From contig JAXIVH010000019.1 of the NCBI GenBank assembly GCA_036785325.1, positions 4,419,268-4,483,267 of the forward strand: a DNA stretch of 64,000 bases, written 5' to 3'. Shown piece after piece: positions 28,373 to 44,921 of this stretch. Made by a program: the position numbers and the translations under genes. The DNA comes from Urophycis tenuis. Its lineage: Eukaryota; Chordata; Actinopteri; Gadiformes; Phycidae. Below the pieces are notes generated by a model, which was not told where the DNA came from, ran no database searches, and saw nothing but the letters and a program-made list of their open reading frames with translations. Within the stretch, counting starts at the first letter, position 1; the number at the start of each line of letters is the position of its first letter.

Positions 28373-28717
28373 AGGCCCCGTTTACACGAAGGGACGCAGA
28401 TATATCCCTGCGGTTTGTCCTCATTTACACGAAAACCCAGTTTTTTAATCACAGAAAACGATTACTTCTTAAAAACTCCGGACAAAGTGTAGATTTCTGA
28501 AAACGCCGGTTGTGTTGCCGTGTCGACTGGGAGAAACGGTGGGGTTTAGGCTCTCAAACGTCACATTATGCGTCAGAACATGCTTAGCGTCATGTGAGCG
28601 CCCTGTGTTTACAGGTTGTTTGGCTGTTTATTTTTTTTTAAAACGATGTTATTATTTAAAACGGAGGAGGGGAAATATTCCTTTCTCTAAAAACCCGGCT
28701 ATGTGTAAATGTGGCCT
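28373..28717. mobile_element. candidate MITE, about 345 bp
   Basis: Imperfect terminal inverted repeats: aggccccgtttacacg at the left end and cgtgtaaatgtggcct-type sequence (complement aggccacatttacaca) at the right. Internal echoes of the tip (catttacacgaaaacc). No coding frame and no certain target duplication. It lies about 145 bp upstream of the first cathepsin start codon, between the two cathepsin genes. Confidence 0.6.
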
Positions 28718-29266
28718 AATTAAAATGTAGTTATAAATCTGGTTCAATTAAGCGGGTGAACTGACATACCTGGCTGGACACGGCAGACCATGGCAGGAAG
28801 TGGCAGCTAATTGGATCTTATGTGCTTGACTGTGTTGTAGCTAATTGAATCAAGGTGTGTCTAATTGAGTGGGGAAGGCTTGCGTGCAGTGCAAATTACA
28901 GAACTTTGCAAGCAAAGGTAAAATGATGAGAAAATTGAGCTAAATTTGAGACTAAATACTCAAAAAGAAAATACAAAGTCTTTTTTTGGTAGAATGATAC
29001 TACTAGTAGTAGTATTAGTAATATTATTAATATTAGTTTTTGGTTGTTTTGTGTTTTATCATAATGCATGCAAGCAAAATGCATGCATTATGATAAATAA
29101 AGCAAATGCATGCATTTGCTTTGTGATCATTGTTTAATATTCTGCTTCTTAATGCAATCTAGGATTCTGAAAAAAAACCTGTCTATAAGTGTTCATTTAA
29201 ACGGGTATTGAAACTAAAGGTGTGGCCCAATGAGGAGACGAAGAAGAATAAGTACATTCAAAGCAT

Positions 29267-29272
29267 TTTATT
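29267..29272 (-). terminator. polyadenylation signal, second cathepsin gene
   Basis: AATAAA on the - strand (TTTATT on +), about 80 bp past the stop codon of copy 2. Confidence 0.75.
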
Positions 29273-29353
29273 AGGTTTTTGTGTTTGTGATTGTGATTTT
29301 TTTTGTGTTAGTTTTTTTTTGTAGATGCTGAAATGAATCCGCAGTGGAGTGGA

Positions 29354-35249
<5,896 letters not shown>

Positions 35250-35271
35250 GCTAGAAAGAAACGGGCACACG

Positions 35272-35503
35272 CCACGGCGACACAGAACACTGGCTCGTAA
35301 CCACGGCGACACAGAACACTCGCTCGTAACCACGCCGACACAGAACACTGGCTCATAACCACGCCGACACAGAACACTCGCTCGTAACCACGGCGACACA
35401 GAACACTGGCTCGTAACCACGGCGACACAGAACACTCGCTCGTAACCACGGCGACACAGAACACTCGCTCGTAACCACGGCGACACAGAAAACTCGCTCG
35501 TAC
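35272..35503. repeat. 29-bp minisatellite, eight copies, upstream of cathepsin copy 2
   Basis: Unit ccacggcgacacagaacact + c/ggctcgtaa, at 35272, 35301, 35330, 35359, 35388, 35417, 35446 and 35475. It begins 23 bp upstream of the start codon, so it lies in the 5' UTR or promoter. On the gene strand no frame has a stop, so an open frame runs upstream of the real ATG; I read this as non-coding. Confidence 0.95.
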
Positions 35504-36977
35504 ACCTTGAGGACCGGACGCCTGAATTTGCATGCATGACCCTGCAGGGTTTATTTGAATTAAAAAAAAAAACCCAGAAAAAATCAATTTTAAATGAACA
35601 AGAGGGAAGTTCTCTTGGGGAACTTTGGTGTATCAACATTGTTGATATGCAACACATTATGCATTTACAAGTACAAATAACAGGAAGAAATGAGATGCAT
35701 TGGTTGCTATGCAAAGGTAACATGCAGACACATTTACATTTAATTTGTACAAATTCCGAATGCATGCAGCACACGCTTGAAACGGTTGCATTGCTTTTTT
35801 TTGTCATTTCAAGTGATCAACTTGTGCTATACACTCTTTTGTCTTAACTTTCATACAAAATAATCCATGGGACAATGTTGTTGTCTTCTATGAAACCTCT
35901 GTCAGGCCTCTTCTGACCGCTCTTTATCCTCCCAGCCGAGACTTATTTTGCCTTCACTGTCAAAACACTCTGCTTTACTTACCCAGCGTCCCCCCTCTGC
36001 GACAGATTTGGGAGACGAACAAAAGTGATCTAAGGTTACCTTTCTCCAGTCCAACAGAGCCGACGTCTTGTCTGGTGAGAGGGGTGAGTGGGACTGCGTT
36101 TGCTTCTGCGATCACACACACTTCAGTTCAATTCTATCATTGAAAGGGGAAGTACACTTTAACCGATGAATAATTGGGTTTTGTTTCACTCCAGCGGTTG
36201 ACTGATTTATCATGTGTGTTGAACTGAAGCAAGCCTGTGAAACAGGACGAAGGTCCCTTTTGTTTTTGGTCCGTTTGCTTGTTCTGCATTTCTAACCGTC
36301 GACTGTGATGCTCAGTGTTTTTTCCTTGCACCAAAATACAGCCAAATCCTTGTGTGGGGGGACCCACTTGATTGATCGAACTAAACCGCCATGCAGAAGG
36401 GCAGTCTAAAATCTAAAATCTCACACAGCATTTCACTCACCAATAGTCAATGGATGTCCATGCAATTCCTAACAAATGACGCTCCAATAATATAGCCGTG
36501 AAATCTCACCTACCGCACCTTTTAAGTGGGCATCAGAATCCCTTCACCATGGGCAGCCCGGTGCCTCAACCATTCCAAACGCTTGGGTTTGGAATGGTTA
36601 AATTCCCAGTTATTGTTCCCTCTGTGTTTCAGAATTGCGCGTTCTCTCCCTGGTTCTCAAACTCTGTGTGGGTCCTATTGGGCCTGCGGCCACCTAGGCT
36701 CCTTCGTGGTTCTGCGTGGTTCTACACGCCAGCTGGACGGGGGAACTGAGCCAAGATGGCCTCCACCTGCATGAGGGCCCTGGGTGACGGGCTCTTGTGG
36801 TGTGTACAGTGGACCGGTTCTGATCTAGGACCGCCCTCTCTACCTGGTGTCTGCTATGAATTGGCAACATGGCAGTAAATGCGTTGCACCGCTTTCATTG
36901 AAATATCACCAGCCACCAGTCAGAGGTCACTTAGGTGCACCTTTCATCATGAAGATGCGTTGAAGAGGTCACTGCTA
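35504..36977. other. cathepsin upstream spacer
   Basis: I see no gene, RNA gene or clear transposon here. Contains the region where the promoter of cathepsin copy 2 should lie; no TATA box is convincing. Confidence 0.5.
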
Positions 36978-37908
36978 TGAATCACCAGTGTTGGGCAAGT
37001 TACTCTAAAAAAGTAATTAGTTAAAGTACTAGTTACTTCTCCCAGAAAGTAACTAAAGTAGTAACTGAGTTACAAACTCTAAAAGTAACTAGTTACTTTG
37101 GAAAGTAACTATTGCGTTACTTTCAAATAATTTTTAAATACTGATGTGTCAAATAATTTGGACCCCATCTCCATCCCTCTTTGAAAGAACTTAAAAAAAC
37201 ATGTGTGTTCAATTATTTATTATAAATTTGAGTATTATAATGAAATGAATACTCAATACATTACAAACAGAAATCCACAGTGCACAAATCTAAACAATTT
37301 TAACGTTGCTGTGGGAATGTGAGACTACACAATATATCTTTTGGAACTTGATATTTATTGAACCTCAACAGGTCACAACTAAGCAAAAATAAATTATGCT
37401 TGCAAAGCAATGTACCAAAAATAAATAATAAATATATTTACTCTTTGTAGTGTAAATTAGGGAAAAAAAACAGTAGACATGTCTTTAAATGGTAGAGTAT
37501 ACCGCAGCCACCACACCTAGCAGGAGCTGAGTCCTGCTCCCTCTGTGTGGTGGCTAGCATTGAAGTCGCTCCTCTCAGACGTCTTCACTTGAGGGCAGAG
37601 CTGCACGGCGTGTACCCCTCAACTTCATTGGGTTTTCAAGTGGGCAACCCACCTCACTGGTGTTTCATCAACAAGCCCACGACACCTCAGTGGGGCTTGA
37701 CAGCAGAACCAGCGTCCTGGAACTGCTCCCTCTGTCGATCAGGGACCTACCGCACAACTCCACCCCCCTCCTGTCTGCCTGCCTGGCTTAGGCAACGGTC
37801 GCTTCGCTTTAGCCACAGCCACCTGGATGACTGCTCTGCCTGCTTTGAGAAGTTGTTCACCAGGTTCTTGCGGGTTGCATCTCTAACCCCAAGACTCCCT
37901 AGCGCTCT

Positions 37909-39596
37909 TCAGAGTGACTGTCCTGGGAACCCCCTGCAACCCACCTCCACTGGTAGGTTCCAGGCTCTCCAGCCCCTCTGCTGGCTCTCTGCAAGAAGTG
38001 GCTGGTACTTCCCCAACTTGCGTTCATGTGCCTCCTCGATCCTCTCCTCCCAGGGTACTGTTAGCTCTATCAAGGCCACCTGCTTTGTTGCACGAGACCA
38101 GAGCACAATATCTGGTCGGAGGCTGGTGACGGCAATTTCTTCTGGAAACTTGAGTTGCCTACCCAAGTCAACTCTCATTTCCCAGTCCTGTGCCGTGCCA
38201 AGGATCCCTGCACACCTGTCCTCCCTGCCAGGCTTTTCCCCTGGCCTGAGAAAGCCGATGAAGCGGGGGCCTTTGGTTTGGGCCTGGGGTCTTTTCCGCT
38301 TCCTCTCCTTCTCCAGTCCCTCTGCCAGTTGCGCCAGCACTCTATCATGGCGCCACCTGAACCTCCCCTCGCTCAGACTTGCTTGACAGGATGACAGGAT
38401 GTGCTCGAGGTTTGCTGGTCTCTTGCACTGAGCGCAGAAGGGGTCCTCTGTCAGTCTCCACCTCTGCAGGTTGGTTGGTGTTGGCAGTACATCGTACACA
38501 GACCTCAGCAGGAACTTCAGTCGATGCCCCTCCATGCTCCAGAAGTCTTTCCAGCTGAGAGATCTTCCCCGGACACTGTCCCACCGGGGCCAGCTGCCTT
38601 GCTGCCTCATAGCCACTGCCCTGGCTTGCCTGCTCTCCTCTTCCACAGCCCGGATCTCTCCTTGCACCATCCCCCTACGGTCCTTCCCTTTTGCTTCCTT
38701 CCAGCTTGCTCTGGTGACTACTCCAAGGCCCAGCCTCCCCTGCGTCACATTGCCCATGATGTCAGCGTGCTGCAACCACTCTTCTGCTTCCCTCAGAGCT
38801 CCACTGGCATCCCACTTCCTGCCAGTCCTCACGGTGATGTTTGCTTGCCGCACCGCCTGATCATTGCTGTCACGCAGCATCATGACCAACCGGACTTTGG
38901 CTGCCTTGAATTCTTCCACGACTGATGTGATGGGCAGTTGTAGTTTACTCCCTGAGCTGTATAGCCCCAAGGAGCAAAAGCTTTTGGGGACTGACAGCCA
39001 TCTCCTGAGGAAATTGTTTGAACTTTCTTTCCAAAGCTTCCACAGTTGTCAAGGGAACCTCGTAAACAAGCAGTGGCCACAGGAGCCTTGGTAGGATGCC
39101 GTGTTGGTAGCCCCAAGCCTTGTACTTCCCTGGTAGGCCACTCCTCTCCAGAGCTTGCAGCCACTGTTCTGCCTGGCTGAGCATCTCCTTAACTTGCCCT
39201 GTCGTTTAGATCAGATCTGTACCACCTTCCTAAGCTCTTGACAGGCTTTTCAGTTACCGTGGGGATGGTGTCGTCGCCGATCCTGAACCTGAACCGATCT
39301 TGCACCCGGCCCCGCTTCAGGACCAGACTCCTTGATTTTGAGGCTTTGAACTCCATCCTGGCTGCGGTGGTGAGCTCAACCAAGTCCTCCAAGATCCACC
39401 TGCCCTCCGGGACTGACCTTGCCGTGATTGTCAAGTCGTCCATGAAGGCCCTGATTGGAACCTGCTGGACACCACTTGACAGTACAGCTCCACGTCTCGG
39501 CTTCTCCACTGACTTCACCGGGAGGTTCACCACGACAGGAGGTTCACCACGACATACTGTACGTATGGTTTTACGCAATGTAAGTGATTTCTTCAT
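37909..39596 (-). pseudogene. non-LTR retrotransposon reverse transcriptase / restriction-like endonuclease, broken
   Basis: Three segments on the - strand belong together. First (39596-39189): RT core with AFMDDL (motif C) and KASKSRSLVLKRG. Second (39184-38945): KAWGYQHGILPRLLWPL. Third (38970-37909): GLYSSGSKLQLPITSVVEEF, a zinc-knuckle CAQCKRPANLEHILSSC (C-x2-C-x7-H-x4-C), then RPDIVLWS and ALIELTVPWE, which is the PD-x12-E pattern of the restriction-like endonuclease of R2/NeSL/Hero-type elements. Breaks: a frameshift near 39190, one near 38960, and a TGA at 37909-37911 after which a related frame continues to about 37745. The 5' part (most of RT) is missing, as is usual after target-primed integration. 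Clade assignment is inferred from motifs only. Confidence 0.8.
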
Positions 39597-39917
39597 TGAA
39601 GAAATAGATCAGTCAACTGTGTAACAATAAGTGCTTTCAATATTACTGAAAAGTGCAATGTATAGAAAAACGTCCAAATATGAACATGTAATACATTGAG
39701 AATAATAAAAAAAAAAAAAAAAAGAAATCTCTTTCTCTGGCCATTGACAATTTCACCTAAGTTGGCCGCAGCCAGGCAACAAATACCGATATATCTAAAT
39801 TAAATGATGCTCTCTAAGCAATGTACAAAAAATTTATTACTGCAAATCTAATAAGATGCAGCACAACTTTAGACAACAGGTAGACATACTGTATCCAACT
39901 TTAGCATGAACATTCAC

Positions 39918-40066
39918 TCATTCATTCATCTATCCATCCATGCATTCATTATTCACTCTTCTATCCATTCATCAATCAATCCATCCATCCAGCCAAGTCA
40001 TCCAATCTTCATTCCATTCTCCCCATCCATCAAAGCTAACCTATCTACTTATCCATCCATCCATTC
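39918..40066. repeat. (ATCC/ATTC)n degenerate tetranucleotide repeat
   Basis: Imperfect catccatccattcatt-type repeat inside the hAT element just past the transposase stop codon. Confidence 0.75.
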
Positions 40067-42894
40067 TTGCCACTGAACCAGTGGTTGTATCTTAAAACCA
40101 AAAGCTTCTCAAACCTCTGGTCAGAGAGCCTGTTCCTCAGTGGAGTCAGGACTAGCTTCCCCAGGCTAAAAAGTCTCTCCACTGGGGCACTGGATGGAGT
40201 GGCTGCATTATGCTGGAGTGAAATTTTTTTAATCAGTGCAAATCCATTAAGAGAATCTTTCCCTTGTTCTCCCGATTTGAAATAATCTGCGACTTGACTT
40301 TCAGCAGTAGAAGAGGTGTCATCCTCTTCCTCAAAAGAAAAGAAGTCATCCTCTATGCCTATGGCAGAGTCTGTGTTGGTGGGATGACATGTTGGTGGGA
40401 TGATACCTGCTTGCTGGTCTTGGTGCAGGGCAAGTTTCCGACACTCTGCTAGCAGACTTGCCTTGGCCTTGTCTTTCCTGTCTTGTGTTCGCAGCCAGCG
40501 TAGCTTGAACTTGGGCAGAGTCACAGCAGCCAAGACAGCATCCTCACTTTCCAGCACCTCTGAAAATCTTGTTTTGATTGCCTGAAATGAAACATAAGGA
40601 AGAAAAGTGCATATTATAGTATGTGTGTCTTGGAGAGAGAGAAAGGCAAAGAGAGAGAGGCAAAGACAGAGAAAGCTAACAGCTGCAGCTAACTACAGTA
40701 AGCATATATCATTTCATACCTCATATCATACAGTAGGCTACAGGCCCATCATAACTGTTAAGGCCAGGATAGAATATCATAGAGAGTAATACAATTGCAT
40801 AATTGTGTAATTTGTTGAAGAATAAATTAAAGTTACTTACTGTGACAATTGCCTCTGGAAGGTCGATTAGGATGTGCAGGCCACTCTTCAGTTGCAGGGT
40901 CTTGAAAATCAACATCTCCAGGGTGGGTAGGAGTGTGCCATGGTAACAATGATCTTCTCCTTGAAGAATGTCTAAGGCCACTGTAAGTGGCTTCATGACT
41001 GTGCAGTACTCCCGAATTAACTGGTGTTCACGTTCTGTGACAGCTGTCAATCCGAACTTGGACGCGATGGTGTTCAGCTCAACCATAGGAATCCCACAAA
41101 TACGAGCAAGAGCATCATAAAACTAGAAAACGCAATTCCAAGGAATTACCATGGCATGACAATGTAAAAAGGCTGCAGTGTAAACTAGAAAATGTGTGCA
41201 TAGAAATGACTGTGATCTTTCTGATCAATACTTCGCTAGCTAGCGCTAGTAAGTTTGCACTCTCATATCAAGACAACATTAACGAAAGGTTGACGACAAA
41301 ATCAATGACCCCCAACAAACACCCAAAACTGGAAAACTTACCTTGGTTGTAATTTCAGATATTTGTATCAAATGGCAGTTTGACGAGCGAATCAATTGCA
41401 CAGCAGTGAATTGAGCAGAGGATAGTGAAAAGGTTCACAGCTGTAGCGTGTGTCAATCATGCCAATGCTGCTTAATCGTTCTCAGCTGGAAAGTTGATTA
41501 GCGGAGTCATAGTAACAATGGGATTACGGGCTCAGTTAGTTGTAGGCTATCTATACAGGGAATTTCATGCTTTTTTAATCACAAATAGCTCAAAACTTAT
41601 AAAGGTTTCATATCTGAAAAGTAGATAGCACACCTACAATTAACGAGACCTTTGTAATGATGTTAGATCGGTATCATGTGATCCAATGGTACGGCGGGAA
41701 TTAATTGCAGAAAAAAGTCGCAAGAATAATTATAAAGTGGGATAACACTTCATGGCATGACATCATGCCATGAAATGAATTCCACCTTGTGGTGCATTGG
41801 ACTAAAAGCTTCTTGGCAATAATGTCATGCACAGTCTCGGCGGCCACAGTTGAACGACTGGCCTTGTTCCATAGCCCTGTGCATTTCGTGGTTGCGTTTC
41901 TGTACAGTGCTTTTGTTGCTGGTGTTGACAACAACCACTTGTCTACATCAGTGCATGACACAAGGTTCAGGGTATGTGATGCACATCTCATGTGTGGAGG
42001 CAAAGTGATCGCATTATCATCATCATCATCATCATCATCATCCACAGTGGTTTGCAAGGCCTCATTCACATCCGTAAATGTCACCTCATTGCCATCCTCA
42101 TCCTCCTCCTCCTGGTCGACTGGCTGGTATCTTTTAAAGGCCTTCACAAAGTTTGAGCCGTTGTCAGTTACTGTCGTGGTTATCTTGTGGTTGATGCCAT
42201 AAGAGGAGCGGATTTGATCAAGCTCCGTTGCTATATTTTCGTGTGTATGGCGTTCCTTGAACCTCTTACATGTCAGTGCTGCCTTACATCTCTCCATGTT
42301 CTGAGGATTTAGCCAATGTGCTGTTACGCCCAAATAGCTTTTATTGCATGCAGTCCAGATGTCTGCTGTGGTGGACAGATATTCCAATCTCTCACATGTT
42401 TGTTTGAGCTTGACATTCATCTCGGCATATTGGGCATCAATATAATTGAAGACCGTTTTCCTACATGGCAAGCTTACCCCTCCCCTCACCGGTATTTTCG
42501 CAACTAATGCTTTGAATGACTCAGACTCGACCGTCGATAATGGCAACATGTCCTCTACAACATACCTGGCTACCAGTGTGTTTAGCTCAGTCTGTGTCAA
42601 AGGTTTACCGTGTGCCTGGGCCGTAAAATCAAGCTTTTGCTGCTTGGCTGCTGTTCCACTGTCTCCTTCTCTTTCTCCTTCGGGGAGCTTGGCCACTCAT
42701 TTCGTGGATGTATGTATAATTGCAAGATGCTTCATTAAATTGGAATTACTCGAGAACGACGTGGACAGGTACTTGACTCCAGGGCATAATGTGCATTTCA
42801 CGCTCACACTTGTCCCCTTAATTTCTTGGAGGGAAAAGTAATGGCTATATTTCCATTTAAAGAAAGCTGCTTTTGGACTACTTGGGCTCGCCAT
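40045..42894 (-). pseudogene. hAT transposase (BED finger, ZBED-like), broken
   Basis: Exons on the - strand. 42894-41740: BED-type finger (CTLCPG...NLMKHLAIIH, C-x2-C...H-x4-H), an in-frame TGA at 42697-42699, then the RNase H-like core (TADIWTACNKSYLGVTAHWL, TVTDNGSNFVKAF with a DNG catalytic-type motif) and an acidic run encoded by (ATC)n at about 42020. 41086-40840: MVELNTIASKFGL...YCTVMKPLTVALDILQGE. 40557-40045: the hAT dimerisation domain (APVERLFSLGKLVLTPLRNR). A splice donor (gtaag on the - strand) follows the middle exon. The TGA prevents a full-length product. The retrotransposon lies downstream (3') of this gene inside the same element. Confidence 0.85.
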
Positions 42895-43312
42895 CTCTTT
42901 CTAGCTGATTCACATTAACGTCTTTAGTCGACCTCTCGTAGCCTACTGCTGCTCAACTTTGATGCGCACAGCGTAAGTAAGCAGACTAAGCACCCGCCTA
43001 ACTTCCCCTCTGATTGGCTTACCATAGAATTTTACTCAACCCCAGCCAATCGTCATCACTTTTGCGGTTGTCTCGTGCTCCCGCCCTCACCAAGGACAAG
43101 GGAGAAACAAGATTTTCTCTGTCACTCGGTTCAGAGGTCCGATGCAAAACATCTGCCTTCAATGTAGTAACGCGACATATTTTTTTAAAGTAACGATAAC
43201 GGCGTTATAATAATGAAATGAGTAATCAATTAGATTACTCGTTACTGAAAAAAGTAACGGCGTTACTAACGCCGGTACTTATAACGCCGTTATTCCCATC
43301 ACTGTGAATCAC

Positions 43313-43392
43313 TGTGTTTGAACCACCCTGGTACCAGCACACAGACGGGGAGGGCCGGGAGGGACAAAGGCAACACCACGTAACTCCCTCTC

Positions 43393-43425
<33 letters not shown>

Positions 43426-43438
43426 TGCTCTCTCTCTT

Positions 43439-43491
<53 letters not shown>

Positions 43492-44622
43492 CTCCTTTCT
43501 CTCTCCCTCCCGCCGTCTCCCGTTTGGCCGAGGCTGTCACCGGCGTGCGTCACCCATCCTCCCCTCTTCCTGACTCTCGGGATGGGGTGCGGAGAGGGGG
43601 AGGAGAACAGAAAAAAAAAAAGGCGAGCCTGTTTAGTGCTGATCCGCCAGGCTTCCAAAAATAAGCAGATGGCGAGCTGCTGAGTCAGCGCGCGCCGCCA
43701 TTCGGTGACACCGGGAGGAAGAGAGGAAGAACCTGACCCCGAGTGCTCCCGCAGCGGGGGGAGACGGCTGCTACGCGTCTCCCCTCCCCCCCTCTCTCTC
43801 TCCTCCCTCTCTTTCCCCCCCCCCCCCCCCCCCCCCCCCGCTTTGGTTTGCGGTCTCAAGTGAAACGTCAAACGCGTTCCTTCCTCCGTGGGAAGAGTTC
43901 CCCACCACCGTGCTGCTCACTGACGATGTCTGACAAGCGCCGGAGAACCCCGGGAATGAGTTCCGTCAAAGCGACGGCAGACAACTCTCCCCGCCTTGGT
44001 GGTGGAGAACTCCCAAACACCGCAAAGGGCCTGGGCAGTCACGACGCTCCTCCTGTCGTGACTCTGTAGCCCACTCTCTACCCTCCCCGGGGGGCCGCCT
44101 GGAGATCTCTCTGGCTCTTCTGCGTCCTCCAGAGGTTTTGGGGGAGAGTTTTGGGGGGAGAGTTTGGAGGGAGAGTTTCTCGGAATTGCCTCGCTGGCTT
44201 TTCGTATTCCTGCCCGGAGCTCTCGGGAGGCGAATCCGATTCTCGCTCACTCGTTTCCCGTCGATTGCACTCCCGGTCGTTCCCCTGAGGGGAATTCCTG
44301 GGTGGCATTCCCTCGGAGTGATGCTGCTTTTGGGGGGGGGGGAAAGGGTTCAGTTGTTTTTTGGGGGGGTGTTTGTTCATCTGTTTGGGCTCCTATCGGG
44401 TAGTGTGTCTTTCAGAGCCTGTGAAGTCCTTGCAAGTGTGCACTCGCGACGAAGGACTTACCACAACTTTGTTTTTCGATTGGTTCCGGTCGTGTTGAAG
44501 ATTAGAAGCAAATGATTCCAGTCTCTCGCTTGATCGCAGCTTTCATTTCAGTCGGTTAATCAACATTACTAATGGTTAGTCAGCTGTAAATTTGTTTTTT
44601 GCAGACAAATAGATTAAAATTG
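43313..44622. other. gene-free stretch with CT and C runs
   Basis: Has a (CT)n tract at 43385-43488, a poly-C run at 43815-43838 and a GC-rich part at 43490-44260 without a credible exon. The GC content and CpGs could mark a promoter, but I see no transcript evidence. Confidence 0.5.
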
Positions 44623-44921
44623 TGGGGCAGCCGGCCTACTGGTTAGGGCTTTGGATTTGTAACCGGAGGGTGGCCGGTTCGAACCCCGACCAGTGCGCAT
44701 GGCTGAAGTGCCCTTGAGCAAGGCACCTAACCCCTCACTGCTCCCCGAGCGCCGCTGTTGCAGGCAGCTCACTGCATCGGGTTTAAGTGTGTGCTTCACC
44801 TCACTGTGTGCTTCACCATCACTGTGTTCTGAGTGTGTCACTAATTCACGATTGGGTTAAATGCAGAAGACCAAATTTCCCTCACGGGATCAAATCAGTA
44901 ATTCTTCTTCTTCTTCTTCTT
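44623..44921 (+). repeat. tRNA-derived SINE (family 2)
   Basis: ggggcagccggcctactggt head, ccggttcgaaccc B box, body tgagcaaggcacctaacccc, tail (TTC)n at 44902-44921. Near-identical to 7816-8110. Confidence 0.88.

Larger units (their letters stand above)
36986..43304 (-). mobile_element. hAT transposon, 6.3 kb, with nested retrotransposon
   Basis: Perfect 8-bp target duplication tgaatcac at 36978-36985 and 43305-43312. Terminal inverted repeats CAGTGTTGGGCAAG (left) and CAGTGATGGGAATA (complement of right end), with subterminal repeats of gtaact/agttact on the left and gttact/aacgcc on the right. Inside are a BED finger and hAT transposase remnants on the - strand and, at about 37550-39560, an inserted non-LTR retrotransposon. 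The element is 6319 bp, of which about 2 kb is the insertion. Confidence 0.93.

Noticed and set aside
37547..38386. 279-residue + strand frame
   Set aside because: Antisense to the retrotransposon endonuclease region.
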